64,000 nt of DNA from Harmonia axyridis (GCF_914767665.1 NC_059507.1:10540001-10604000); one strand, 5' to 3'. Counted from the first letter of the stretch, positions 23,581-35,668 are shown. Made by a program: numbers and translations. The notes: generated by a model not told the origin, from the sequence alone.

Positions 23581-23900
23581 TGAATTTCTACACAATAATC
23601 GTTATATCTCCTAAAATATTGGTCACAGCTCCCTCAAATAGAAACGTTTTTTGTAGATGACATTGCCATCTTGAACATATTGAGGTTTCAAGTCCGTATC
23701 TTGCTTCAAGGAGTATTGGCAGTCTCGAGAGAATTATCGAAATTTTTGGAAAATTCCAGTGTACAACATATAATTTCTGAAATAATGGACTAATCTCTGA
23801 ACTGCAGGCATTTTCCATATCTACTTTATCGAATTAATCGAAAGAATTGTATTGAATACCAATGAAGCAACTTTTAATTTTCAGAGATTGGGAATCGCTG
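23581..23900. repeat. Diverged second copy of the repeat at 20041-20360
   Basis: The same order of landmarks as at 20041-20360: CGTTATATCTCCTAAAATAT, GTCACAG, CTCAAAT, CTTGAACAT, TGAGGTTTCAAGT, CTCGAGA, ATAATGG, ACTGCA, GCATTTTC. The terminal direct repeats of the other copy are absent here. Confidence 0.75.
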
Positions 23901-24420
23901 TTCATCACTTCTATGACTTCAGTTTTTTTTTTTGTCGAACGGATTCCCCTCCATATTGTTGGAAAATTTAATCAAGAACTACTACGCTGAGTTATTGTCC
24001 ATTTCCTCTGATTCTATTCACACAGCATCCATTTCGATGATGACAAAATAATGCTTTTTCGTTTTAGTCGTGGTTCGTCCTTATTTTCATCGAGTTGAAA
24101 ATTTCAGTGGCGCGCCCCTTTCTCATTTATTTACGACACTCATCTGCGTTTCACGCTTGGTTTATGTCCCTATGAGACCGTCGCTCGGATTCTGTTGTAT
24201 CTTCGCCCTCTCATACACTTGGCAAATACATTTTTTACAACGTTTCATTAGAACTGTCAAATCCTTGCGGATTTCAGTGGTATATGAATTGCACGGAATA
24301 TGAGTCAAGCTGAACATTGTAGTAATTACTTAACTCAGTTCAATATCAATACAGAATTACTATAACACCTTTTCCAATTGTTATTCAGATAGCGTTAGAT
24401 GTGATTGAGAAAAGCAAATT
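23901..24420. other. Unassigned stretch
   Basis: No gene or repeat is recognised; a less AT-rich patch spans 24100-24220. Confidence 0.35.
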
Positions 24421-24972
24421 GAATTTCAGAAGATCGAAATTGTTGAAGTTATATTCAGAATGGGAAATTTGAAATTCAGAGAAGAACTTTATATTCAGAA
24501 ACGGTGCATTGTATTTCAGAGTAGCAATATGTATTTCAGAGTAGCAATATGTATTTCAGAGTAGCAATATGTATTTCAGAAATATAAAATTGTGATTCAA
24601 AATTGGTTACATGTATTTCAGAATCAATTAAAATGAATAGCCACATGTATGTAATACCTGTGTTGCACATTGTACTAGTACCTCTCATTCTCTACTGTTC
24701 TGAATTACATATCATAATATCTGAAATTGAATTGACAACCTCTGAAATACAATTTTCTTTTTCTGAAATATAATTTGCTGTTTCTGATATTAAATTCAAT
24801 ATTCTGAATAACAACTTTGTTTTTCTGAATTCCAACTTCGTAATCAGAATTTTAATTTCGTTTTTCTGAAATTAAATCATCTATTCTGAAATACAACTTT
24901 TTTCCCTGAATTATACTTTCTTATTCTGAAATACATATTCCCTTTCCTGAAAATAAACTTTGGTTTTCTGTA
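24421..24972. repeat. Fold-back element built from TTCAGA / TCTGAA repeats
   Basis: The left arm (24421-24625) carries at least ten spaced copies of ATTTCAGA or ATTCAGA. The right arm (about 24698-24972) carries a similar number of the reverse complement, TCTGAAAT/TCTGAAT, so the arms can pair. Within the left arm a 20-bp unit, GTATTTCAGAGTAGCAATAT, is repeated three times perfectly plus a half copy (24511-24580). A short unrelated centre (about 24626-24697) separates the arms. No coding sequence. The architecture is that of fold-back elements with subterminal repeats. Confidence 0.8.
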
Positions 24973-25517
24973 CCTTGAATACGAATAGTGATGTTTTCAA
25001 CATATTATGATTTATCGATATTACATAAAGATCTAATAATTCTAACGCTTCAACTTGAAACATCATTGTTTGGCGTTCATCATTTCCAGGAATAATATGG
25101 TTTTCATATGAATATCAATGGACCAATTGAACAGAATATCGGATGAAGTTCATTTCAGAATTGAGATATTATTGATGGGTTATATACGTGTCCATCATAT
25201 ATCTTCATTAGGATATTGTTTTCGGTGGTATCCAATATTTATCGAGGCAATATATATGTGCACGTGATTGTATTGTTCATTTCCGAATTGGTTGGTCGAC
25301 GTGTGGTGTCTATCGGTGGGATGTTTCGAAAATGTGTTCTATTTTAGAATTGACGTAATTTGAATATGAATTGCAATCTTCTGGTTTTGACTGAAGAGGA
25401 TTAGGATTCCGAGAATTTTGGCTTTTATAATGACATATTGATGTCATGCGAGATAGTTGATATATTAATCTAAACTTGATAATCATGGGTTTTTTTTCTT
25501 CAATTCGAAAAAATTAT
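24973..25517. other. Unassigned AT-rich stretch
   Basis: No gene or repeat recognised. Confidence 0.35.
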
Positions 25518-26376
25518 TAGGTATACAACTTTGTTTCCGCCATTTTGCATTAGATGGCTGTAGCGGAAAGTGGTAGTCGAAATAAATAAATCGTAGATAT
25601 CATACAATAAGTTTAGGTATTTGTGAAAATGAAGCCATCGGAATTTAAGTCGATTTGTGTCTGCATCATATTCCCGATTGAACATGTCAGCTTACCAGCC
25701 AAATTCTTGTCATTTGCGGGAGGGTTTGATTTTCTGCTTTAATATGAAGAAATCTGCGACTGCGGTTCATCGAATGCTCTAAAATACCTATGGTGAGATC
25801 GCTATAAGTGAAAGGACGTGCCAAAAGTGATTTCAACGCTTCAAGAACGGTGATTTTGAACTCGAAGACCATCATGACGGTGGAAGAGAGAAGGTTTTCG
25901 AAGACGCGGAATTAGAGGTATTACTTGATCAAGACTTGTGTCAAAAGCAAAAAGAATTGGCAGAATCATTGGTAGTGACGCACCAAGCCATTTCAAAACG
26001 CCTGAAAGTCAATGGAATGATTCAGAAACAAGGAAATTGGGTGCCGTACGTGTTGAAGCCGAGAAATGTTGAACGGCGCGCTTGTTTCCTTGTGAGCAGC
26101 TGCTTGCAAGGCAGAGACTGAAGGGAATTCTGCATCGTATTGTGAATTGTCACTTATTTCGATCAATAGCACACGGCCTGGCTGATCAGCACTTCCAGAC
26201 TTATGAAGAATTAAAAAATTGGATCGATTCGTGTATTGCTTCAAAAGATGACCAGTTTTTTCAACGCGGTATTCGTTTGCTGCCCGAAAGATGAGGGAAT
26301 CATGAATGTATAATCAGTTTTTTACAATAAAACCTCGAATTGCGGAAAAAACGGCGGAAGCAAGGTTGTACGCCTA
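25518..26376 (+). mobile_element. mariner copy C (mauritiana-like), internally deleted
   Basis: Both ends are present (TTAGGTATACAACTTTG at left, AAGGTTGTACGCCTA at right) but only about 860 bp remain. The N-terminal transposase half is readable in broken frames (SLVVTHQAISKRLKV, QGNWVPYVLKPRNVERR). The region from the first catalytic motif to the third is deleted: after LHRIV the sequence jumps to the post-catalytic block (HGLADQHFQTYEELKNWIDS, FFQRGIRLLPER). It is non-autonomous and has lost the whole catalytic triad. Confidence 0.88.
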
Positions 26377-27363
26377 TGGATATTAATCTGAGTTCCATTT
26401 TTAGTTGTTTACTTGTCAGTTATCAAAAGATGACAGCAGCCCTGATAGCGGACTATTCAAAATGAAACCTCTCATTGGAAAAGCCTATATAATGGCTATA
26501 TATCAAAAGGGGGAAAGTCGGATTTGTCAAGAATACATTAATCATTTTCATATACTTTTTCGTTTTCTCAAGAAAATTGTTCCGAAAAGTGATAAATGAT
26601 ATGGTGATGAAGTATTCTATGGCATGCCACAGACCACGAAAGATTCACTTAGAATATGAATTGTAGAATAATTAATAAGTAAGTACATCGAAGCAAAAAT
26701 CTACATGCGATATTCCGTTAAAAAAATTATCTGTTAACGAACATGAACAAGCATGCGAGAGCTCCCGACTCAACGTCAGTGCTCTCCTCATTTTTTTCAT
26801 TCAGCCTACTAGGATTTCGCAATGAAATATGCCTCGTTCAACATCAAAGTTCCTGACGCTGCGAAATTAAAAGCGCTCGTTCCCTGAAATGAAAGGGATC
26901 GACTCACTCAACTTCCTCTGGTTGCGAACAATAAATTAAAAGGTGCGAGTTTTGAAGCCTGAATGAAATACTATACCCTTCAGCAAATCAATGGCGCATA
27001 TTTCACGGTGAAAAAACACATTCGATGGCAGGTTGGACATTTATGGAGAATAACAAACTTTCGTATCAAACTTTTCTATACATCCGAAACGTATCTTTTT
27101 GTTTAGGTTATGTAGTTCAGAATGAATTGCTGGAAAACAAGGATTATTATGGAAAAGCAGCCAAATCGGTCAGAAAAAAGAAGAAGTTTGTACTATTAAT
27201 ATAAAAGTCAAAAACACACTGAAAGAAATCGTGCTACTCGAACGATTTTTTCAACCAACTATTAACTAGCCAAAAATTCTAAGGAGTAACGAACCTTCTA
27301 ATGACGCCTCATCTAAAAAAAATCATGATTTATCAAGTCAAGTTACCCTTCAGTTCTCTAATG
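26377..27363. other. Unassigned stretch with one dispersed motif
   Basis: No gene is recognised. The motif near 26758-26797 (AGCTCCCGACTCAACGTCAG) has relatives near 1153 and 11405. Confidence 0.35.
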
Positions 27364-28289
27364 AAGGGTGTTTTTTTTAGAGCTATAGAACTTTAAATTG
27401 CAATAAAACAACGATGGATTATTCGATTGACATGAATTTTATTTATCCGCAAGATAATCTTGTGGCATTACATTTTAAATATGATTTCTGGCGTATGACC
27501 GCCACGGCTGGCTCGGATGTAGTCCAATCTGGACGTCCAATTTTCGATTACTTTTTCCAACATTTGTGGCCGTATATCGGCAATAACACGGCGAATGTTA
27601 TCTTCCAAATGGTCAAGGGTTTGTAGCTTATCCGCGTAGACCAATGATTTTACATAGCCCCACAGAAAGTAGTCTAGCAGTGTTAAATCACAAAATATTG
27701 GAGGCCAATTCACATGTCCAAAACGTGAAATTAGGCGGACACCAAACGTGTCTTTCAATAAATCGATTGTGGCACGAGCTGTGTGACATGTTGCACCGTC
27801 TTTTGGAACCACAGCTCCTGGACATCATGGTTGTTCAATTCAGGAATGAAAAAGTTAGTAATCATGGCTCTATACCGATTACCATTGACTGTAACGTTCT
27901 GGCCATCATCGTTTTTGAAGAAATACGGACCAATGATTCCACCAGCCCATAGAGCGCACCAAACAATCAGTTTTTCTGGATGTAACGGTGTTTCGACATA
28001 CACTTGAGGATTAGCTCCACTCCAAATGCGGTAGTTTTGTTTGTTGACGTAGTTTGTTGGACGATTTTGTCGACGATAAAATGGACGTAGTGCGCGATAC
28101 GTATTCCGCAAAGAACCATTATTTTCGAAATAAAATTGCACTATTTGCAAGCATTGTTGAGTCGTGAGTCTATTCATGATGAATTGCCAAACCAAACTGA
28201 AAATAAATCACTTAACAGTTGTTAAATCGGTCGCCATCTTCAACAGTAGTGCCAACTTAAAGTTATATACCTCGAGAAAAAACACCCGT
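27364..28289 (-). mobile_element. DD41D-type Tc1/mariner element, copy H
   Basis: Ends AAGGGTGTTTTTTTTAGAG (left) and the complement of ACGGGTGTTTTTTCTCGAGG (right). TA follows the right end (28290-28291); TG precedes the left end, probably a mutated TA. The element is about 926 bp and encodes most of a transposase on the minus strand in two overlapping frames. It is the best copy of its family in the window. Confidence 0.92.
27468..28180 (-). pseudogene. DD41D transposase (copy H), frameshifted and deleted
   Basis: DDE/D transposase of the Tc1/mariner superfamily. From the right: MNRLTTQQCLQIVQFYFENN and YRALRPFYRRQNRPTN (first DNA-binding motif). A deletion then removes the second DNA-binding part and the first catalytic FSDEAHF segment. 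It continues at NYVNKQNYRIWSGANPQVY, WCALWAGGIIGPYFFKNDDG and YRAMITNFFIPELNNHD. A frameshift near 27800 leads to the second frame with the second catalytic motif KDGATCHTA and the third LLDYFLWGYVK, then NIRRVIADIRPQMLEKV. Exactly 41 residues separate the second and third catalytic aspartates. The missing first aspartate and the frameshift make it inactive. Confidence 0.9.
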
Positions 28290-28559
28290 TACAAGGTGTT
28301 TCTGAATTGGAGAAATAAACGAAAATAAGAGATGCCTACATATTCTGATAGCATACAAGCTTTCTTCAGCTGTGCATTTTTTATTAGATTGCGTAGTAAG
28401 TACTGGACTATTTTGATATATCCGAAACGTCATGAACCAAGCTTGGACATATTATGGAAAACAAACACATTAGTGATTTTATTTTGGCTTCATATACTCC
28501 GGGTTGAGTGAATATATCTCATTTTGCGGGAAGTGTTGATTACCTTATTCTTCCATTCA

Positions 28560-29575
28560 AAGAAAACGATGGCTGAAGCGTATTGAGAGCTCCAAAAAGT
28601 TTACGGAAATGCTGCTCTATGAGAAAAAACTGCTGTTATTGGTTTCCTCGCTTTAAAGACCATGATTTCGATGTTGACGACTTTGTGCGTGACCTCCCGA
28701 CCTCTGGAGATGTTGGATTGGAGGTTAGGCGAGGCTTTCTCGAGCCATATAAAGTAGGAATTACGTTGTTTCGTCCCGAGATCGCTGTTGGACTCATCAC
28801 TTGGGCTATCAAGTGATCTCTGTCCAAGACACACCCTTTCACACCATCTTGGAGAGGTGAATTCGGGGATTCTTTATGTACCCACCGATGTCTCGCTAGA
28901 GAGTGACGCGAAGCCAGCAACGCCTCCTCTCGGGCATGCAGAGTCAACTGCTCGATGAGGATCCGTGACAAACGCAAGAAGATCTTTCCTAAGAATTAGG
29001 AGTTGCCTGCCAGGCTTTTTCCAAGCGACTCCATGCGTTGGGTATGATTCAAAAACTGGGAAGTTGGATTCTTTATGATTCGAAGGATGTTGACGTCGTT
29101 TTTTTTGCCTGTAACGGCAACCCAACGAAAAGAAAGTCATGGGAAGTATGTTGTGTATTTGGTGGGACCAGGTCGTTGTTATGAGTGAAACCATTACTAG
29201 GAAAGGGTATCGACTTCAATTGATGCAGACCCATTAAAACCTATCTGGAAAAGCCCGAATAGAAAGTCCTACCTTCGGTCTTACTCCACATACCCTATTC
29301 CCCAGATATTGCACCTTCAGACTTTTACTTGTCCTGGTCGATGGAACATGGTTTGACTCATAAGCAGTGCCACTCACGGGAAGACACCAAAAAATTTCTT
29401 GAGTAGTGGATAACCTCAGAAGGTTATTGTAACGGAATTCGAGCTCTAGCAGAAATATGAAAAAAAGTTGTAGCTAACAGTAGGAAATACTTCGAATGTT
29501 TCATTTGTAACCGTTTTTCAAAATAGGTGCATTTTCATAAGAAAAAAACAGCTGAAACTTAGTTGCGCATCTTAT
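28560..29575 (+). mobile_element. Highly decayed mariner-like element
   Basis: On the + strand, in many shifted frames, mariner landmarks appear in the right order. They are MAEAY and KVYGNAALSEKTA (near 28570-28640), FKDHDFDVDDF (28656-28688), a WVPYEL-like site, RLQLMQTH (about 29208), LTPHTLFPRYCTF with a PDIAPSDF-like reading near 29290-29320, and RNMKKSCS near the end. The right end AAAAAACAGCTGAAACTTAG (29544 on) resembles the family's inverted repeat. Every catalytic motif is damaged. It is older than copies A-F and may belong to a related subfamily. Confidence 0.6.
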
Positions 29576-30434
29576 ACTAAACTTGTAACTGGTAACATAA
29601 AGAATGAATTGCATTGGATTGAATTGTTTCCAAGAAATCAAGTTGATGAAATCATTTCTCTATAGGAATGTCGAACATCTCCATTGAAAGTTTATAGATC
29701 ACAGCATCCTAAAAACGACGAAGACGTGGAAAAACTCATAACTCAATTTCGCGAAATTTTTCCTCCCATTCTCAAGTTTCATACTTTATTGCAACTTTCA
29801 GCCAGAACCATCCAATCCATACACCATATGGGGATCGGGAAGTCCCCGGAATATCTAGTTAGCCTCTCAATTTCGTGCATTCAGGACTCTCCTTCGACTA
29901 ACCCCCCTACACACCCATCCCAACTCTTGCACAAAGCATCCCTCTAATCTGATTCGATTGAACCCGCGGACGTTTCTCCTTGACTGAACAGATCGATGAA
30001 CCGACAATGGAATAACTTCTCAGGTCGCTGATTTTCGCATAATTCAGGTCTGGTCTGGATTCCAGTCTGTAATCGCTTTGTTTCGAAGTTTTCCCGATAA
30101 AATTTTTTTCGGTTTGGGGTTCCGAAGGGAGCCAGATGGTTCAGATTGATGGAAAATGCGAGTTTGCGGTATTTGCGGCACGCAAGAAGTGGCAGCAGGG
30201 CTTTTGTTACCTGGTATAGGGACGGTCGACTCTGGATATTGAATTTTCACGACTATTTTCTTCGTCGTTAATTTCCACCAATCTCAATCCGCAACACCCC
30301 GTATACTCGAAATCTAGGGTTTGGAAGTTTCCTGGGGCTTCGAGACGATTTCAAGGGGGTCGGTCTTATTCTTGTCATTTTTGCTCTAGATGGTCCCATT
30401 TAGGTTATGATTTTGTATACCTACATACCTGGAT
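29576..30434. other. Unassigned stretch ending in a dispersed repeat
   Basis: No gene is recognised in 29576-30287. From about 30288 to 30415 it is related to 48558-48690 and 55127-55260: shared ACACCCCGTATACTCGAAA, then GGGGGTC, then TCTTATTCTTGTCATTTTTG and CTAGATGGTCCC. This repeat therefore occurs at least three times in the window. Confidence 0.5.
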
Positions 30435-31979
30435 TCTTATACAGGGTGTTTCATTGGGAAACGAAAATACTTCACAGGTGCATAGGTGGCACCAAGGCGG
30501 TTCTGGAGATACCCCATTTATTGGGTCTTACTGTCTTCGTAGCCGAGATACAGTGTTTTATGAATTTTGCCCGTTTCTTTCTGAGTTCATATCAAACGAA
30601 CCACCCGGTATATTTTCTTCATATTTGGCAAATATGTTCATAATGGAGAGCCCAAACGTATCATGCAATAACCACCTTGAAAATCCAGGTCCGGGTTAAG
30701 AAAAAATTATGAATCGTTTGATTCCTTGTAACAACACCCTGTACATCGGAATTTTGAAAATCTGTTTTAATATTCGGAAACACCACTAAAAACTGAACTG
30801 AGACGTGTACTTCGAATTTTCGCGCAGACAGTTTAACTGCACAAATTTTCAACGTAAAAGTGAAGTTTTTAAGAACTTGGATACCTGAAAGTGGTTTGCA
30901 GTGACTTTTGACAATGAATTATCAAAAATATTGGATCCATAATTATTTCAACATTACTTTGTAATTCATTTTCACATTGGTTTTCCTTTTTCTAGCTGTA
31001 TACTATTTGAGTTTCTATTTATTGAGAATTGAGTTGCATTAGGTTGATATCGTATATTTTGAAACAATTATGAACAGAAAAATATAACAACAAAATAATT
31101 AATCAATCTGAATTATCCTAAACAACAATGGTCTTCTGTCAAAGTGATGGTTGTCAACCTATACTTGATTGAATACGAAATTTTATGATTATTCGTAGTA
31201 GTGAAAAACAGCTCTGCTAAAAGAAACAATAGACTTTACACACAAAAAAAGGCTATGCTCTCAATAACTCACTTATAGATTTATCACTAAAAGTTACTTT
31301 AAACCACTTCCAGCAAACCAAATTCTTAAAAACTTCACGTTTACGTTGAAAATTTGTGCAGTAATGAGAAACGACGAGAGAGTCACTCAAAAATAAAAAC
31401 TGAAATGGTATACAGCTATAAAAAGTAAAACCAATGTGAAAATGAATTACAAAGTAATCTTGAAATAATTATGGATTCAATATTTTTGATAATTCATTGT
31501 TAAAAGTCACTTCACCCCACTTTCAGGTATCCAAGTTCTCAAAAACATCACTTTTACGTTGAAAATTTGTGCAGTAAAACTGTCTGCGCGAAAATTTGGA
31601 GTACACGTCTAAATTTAGTTTTTAGTGGTGTTTCCAAATATTAAAACAGATTTTCAAAATTCCGATTTACAGGGTGTTATTTCGAGGATTCAAATGATTT
31701 ATAATTTTTTGTTAACCCGGACCTGGAATTTCAAGGCGGTTATTGCATGATACGTTTGAGCTCTCAATTAGGATTCATATTTGCCAAGTATGAAGGAAAT
31801 ATACCGGGTGGTTCGTTTGATATGGCCTCAGAAAGAAACGGGCAAAATTCATAAAACACCCTGTATCTCGGCTACGAAGACAGTAAGACCCAATAAATGG
31901 GGTATCTCCAGAACCGCCTTGGTGCCACCTATGCACCTGTGAGGTATTTCCGTTTCCCAATGAAACACCCGGTATAAGA
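30435..31979. mobile_element. Long-inverted-repeat DNA element, 1.5 kb, no transposase
   Basis: Left end TCTTATACAGGGTGTTTCAT and right end the complement of TCTTATACCGGGTGTTTCAT. The inverted arms extend about 570 bp each (roughly 30435-31012 and 31400-31979) with limited divergence, around a loop of about 390 bp. If the terminal repeat starts at CAGGGTG, the insertion site is a TA in the centre of the palindrome TCTTATATAAGA. Inside, a block near 31287-31350 is a further partial copy of the right-arm segment 31505-31578. No transposase is seen; the open frames in the arms are mirror images of one another and not convincing genes. Confidence 0.85.
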
Positions 31980-33440
31980 CGTAAGTCAAGCTTCCACGTG
32001 CTCTTCGATAACAACCATTGTGTGTTGAATCAAATTCAACACTCCCTCATGACGAAGATAACCAGGATAATGTGTGTGTCAGGAGGGTAAAGTGATGTGT
32101 GTCACGAAAGGTGACATGCGAAATCCTCTGTATTAACTCGTCGAGGATTCCGATTCCGAAGGTTTTAAACATTCATGAGATGAGCTCTTTCCTGCACGAC
32201 GAGTAGAATTCGATATCCCCTGTTGAAAATCAACTCTGCTGCATTCATGTGCTCTTACTGCGCTTTTACGATGCTGCAATCTGAAGAAAGAATTGATTTT
32301 GTCGGCGTTGGCAGGGATTATTCTGTATTAACGTTAATTTTTAAATAGGAGGAGGCTTAGGTTACCACGTTCGAGCCAAAATAGAATAAATATTTATTTG
32401 GTGGAAATTGGAATTGTGCTCAGGATTCGTTATTTCCTCTGAGAAATATCTAATCAAAATCTTCTTTACTAAATATAACCGTAACTTCAAAAATCACTCC
32501 AAGGTTTCTAGCTCTGTAATTAGGGGTTTATTGCAGAGTTTTGGGGTTTGAATGAAAAAGACCGGAAAAAATAAGATCCTTCAATAAAATTATGTTCCAC
32601 CGCGATATTGATTAAAATGTATTTGGTATAATTCATAACGTAACTTATGAAGGATCCCACTGTAATCATCGTAAAATCTAATATCCTTGTCGTAAAACGA
32701 AGATGGTCTTCTCTTTATAATGTGGTTAAGGATTGTGATATCATTAGTCTTCCAGCTCTGGCTTTATCACTTCAATAATTATTATCCTTATGATCCTAAT
32801 CATCGTAAATTATATTTCTCTCGTCTCAACCATTAGGTTATTTGATTGTCTTCGAATGACTGTTCTAATCCATTATTATATTATGTATTCTTCACTTAGT
32901 AATTACCGGGCTTTACCAATAAAAAATATTTGAGGTTTCATTTTAAAAACTGCGCCATTACTAAAAATAGAAGATATTCGCTTTGACGACTGACTCAATT
33001 CCATTACAAGAATTGGTGGAAATCTCGCTAAACTAAAGCACTTCTGAGTCGTCTATTTCTCATGTGGCAATAGTAATAGAAAAATGTATTGATAATACTG
33101 AGATTTTATCTACACATGCCTTATTGCTCGAAAGTAATAATTATTTTTATTGTTCTCTCAAAGGTAAATCTTCAACAAGACGGTACTACGTGCGACACAT
33201 GTAACGAATCGATAACAATTTTGCGAAAAAAAAATATATGGATATGGCACTGCAACCATAGTCGTAGATGCTATTTGGCCTGATCGTTTTCCATCGTTAA
33301 TGGCATACCTTTCTCTTAACAAAGGAAAGGGAAAATTTGAATCCATTGATTTCTCTCGATATATACTCGTTATGAAATGAAACCTTTTATTGGAAAACCC
33401 TGCACTGCAACATACTCAATTTGTTTTTTTTTCCTTTCAG
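31980..33440. other. Unique sequence immediately upstream of the neurobeachin exon
   Basis: No other exon or repeat is recognised. Its end (33421-33440) is the polypyrimidine tract and AG acceptor of the following exon, so this is presumably intronic. Confidence 0.5.
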
Positions 33441-33567
33441 GCCGAAATATGGAGCGTTTTCATCGCCATCTTGAGGAAAAGCGTCCGGAATCTACAAGCC
33501 TGCACTGACGTGGGCCTGATAGAACATGTTCTCAAAAGACTCAGGAATGCGGACGTCGTGGTTGCCG
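33441..33567 (+). CDS. Neurobeachin/rugose (BEACH-domain scaffold), internal exon
   Basis: A 127-bp exon between a strong acceptor (TTTTTTTTTCCTTTCAG) and donor GTAAGT. It reads AEIWSVFIAILRKSVRNLQ, then ACTDVGLIEHVLKRLRNAD, then VVVA plus one base. The block LRKSVRNLQ followed by VGLIE is characteristic of the N-terminal armadillo-like region of neurobeachin-family proteins (vertebrate NBEA, fly rugose). These are very large cytoplasmic scaffolds that act in membrane-protein trafficking at synapses and bind the regulatory subunit of protein kinase A. The exon ends in phase 1 (a single G), which joins in frame with AT at the start of the exon at 61161. The preceding exon was not found in this window. 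Confidence 0.95.
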
Positions 33568-34990
33568 GTAAGTGTATGAATTAACGCCTTAATGGAATCG
33601 AAATTCCCCAAATTCCTTCACATAGAATCTACAGGTTCATTTAAAGGAGAGTATACAAGGGATTTCTGAAGACATCGTGTTGAATGCACTCTTATTGTTA
33701 TCCTTCTTCGTCCTATTGATTTGATTCGCTGAATTGAATGAATGGTTGTATTTCTATGAGGATGAGGAAGTGGCAGTAATAATAAAAAATTCAGAAGTGG
33801 GTAACCCGACGAAGAAGACATCTGTTTCCAGAATCTGATTATGCTTTGTTATCGACTGAAAAGATTTCATATTCTAAAATATCAACTGATTTTGTACCAA
33901 ATTTCATGCAAATAGCTCTTTATGTTTCTGACAAAAGTTTCTGAAGGACCGACGGTCTGATTTTTAGCTCACCCAAAATCCGGCAATCCCAGGCAAAAGA
34001 TGAATACCTACTGATTTTTATATCAGACTCTGTTCATCCAAGAGAAAATACCGCAACGATTCAACTTTCAGGGCGTGTAGGGAATATAACGGAACTCACT
34101 CCATTATGTTCTAGCAGCACTCAAGTGAAGATAAATGGCCATAAATGGAGATTAAAACTTGTAGAATCCTACGCTCCGCATTCATTATAACTGCAAGTTC
34201 TGTGTAGCTTAATTCGCAATCAAATATGGGGTTGGTTAAAGTTTCAATTGAATTACACCTTAAATGCGTACTTGGTTCGAATTCAATTCGAGTAATATAT
34301 TGTTTGGGATTGTTACTTGCTCAACAATTACTGTTCAATTTAAATTTATTATGTCATGGCGAAAAATTTTCTGTTCAAGTTTTAAAATATATGTATATCG
34401 GATTATCTACAGCTCTCTTCGTTCCCTACACTTTCTGTTGAAACACATATAACATCCTTAGGAATAATTTGGAAATCCTAAAGTAAAACCCCAGATCTTC
34501 AATCGAAAGCTAAACATTGCTAACTTTGAGTTGCGCGATATTTCACATTTAAAATGACACATTGTGTTATGAAAGAGCGTTATATGACGTATACAAGTTC
34601 AAGGATATGGAGCTTCACTCAATAAAACATTACAACAAGTATAAAAATAATTTGACTTGTAAGCGACATAGCTTTGTAAATGTGCCTGCATTTACTCGCG
34701 AAAGTCACACGAAATTTTCGCGAGGAAATTGCGCTCATGTAAACTGAAGATAAAATGATTTGCGGCTAGTGCGATAAACCAAACATTTCTTAAGAGTGTA
34801 CAAGTTCGATTCACATCTATGAGAGTAAGAAATGTGGTTTTATCAAATTTTGCCCCCAATTTCATTGGTTTCAAACCGGGCAGAACTGAATTAACATAAA
34901 GACACGAAATACGAAATTTTGTATTTTTTATACAATTTTTCCTCATCAGTGCCTTATCGTTCAAAAATTTATCGAATTTACCAACTTGTA
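33568..34990. other. Start of the large neurobeachin intron, unique sequence
   Basis: No gene or repeat is recognised. It begins with the donor GTAAGT at 33568. Confidence 0.5.
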
Positions 34991-35668
34991 ACGGGTGTTT
35001 TTTTTCGAGGTATCTATATAACTTTAAGTTGGCATTACTGTTCAATATGGCGACCGATTTAACAGCTGTCAAGTGATTTATTCTCAGTTTGGTTTGTCAA
35101 TTCATCATGAATAGACTCACGCCTGAACAACGCTTGCAAATAGTGCTATTTTATTTCGAAAATAATGAATCTGTGCGGAATACGTATCGCGCACTACGTC
35201 CATTAGCAATGAAGAGCACTTCTGGTTGAATGGCTACGTCAACAAACAAAACTGCCGCATTTGGAGTGAAGCTAATCCTCAAGTGTATGTCGAAACACCG
35301 TTACATCCAGAAAAACCTGTGAATTGGCCTTCAAGATCTTGTGATTCAACACCGCTAGACTACTTTATGTGGGGCTATATAAAGTCATTGGTCTATGCGG
35401 ATAAGCCACAAACCCTTGACCATTTGGAAGACAACATTCGCCGTGTTATTGCCGATATACGGCCACAAATGTTGGAAAAAGTCATCGAGAATTGGACGTC
35501 CAGATCGAACTACTTCCAAGCCAGCCGTGGCGGTCATATGCCAGAAATCATATTTAAAATGTAATGCCACAAGAATATCTTGCGGATAAATAAAATTCAT
35601 GTCAATTGAATAATCCATCGTTTTTTAATTGCAATTTAAAGTTCCATAGCTCTAAAAAAAACACCCTT
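34991..35668 (+). mobile_element. DD41D-type element, copy I, internal-deletion derivative
   Basis: 678 bp, flanked by TA on both sides (34989-34990 and 35669-35670). Ends ACGGGTGTTTTTTTTCGAGG and the complement of AAGGGTGTTTTTTTTAGAG. The transposase frame starts at 35107 (MNRLTPEQRLQIVLFYFENN), then jumps by deletion to the GYVNKQNCRIWSEANPQVYV block, and by a second deletion from PLHPEK straight to NWPSRSCDSTPLDYFMWGY. The first and second catalytic aspartates are gone and the third (PLDYF) is kept. It is a non-autonomous derivative that retains both ends. Confidence 0.93.

Noticed and set aside
24511..24580. CRISPR-like regular repeat
   Set aside because: Eukaryotic context, units adjacent without spacers, and the boxes continue irregularly in both orientations; this is a fold-back repeat.
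30407..32014. Matching open frames on opposite strands (FIGSYCLRSRDT in both)
   Set aside because: They are the two arms of the same inverted repeat read in mirror orientation, not two genes.
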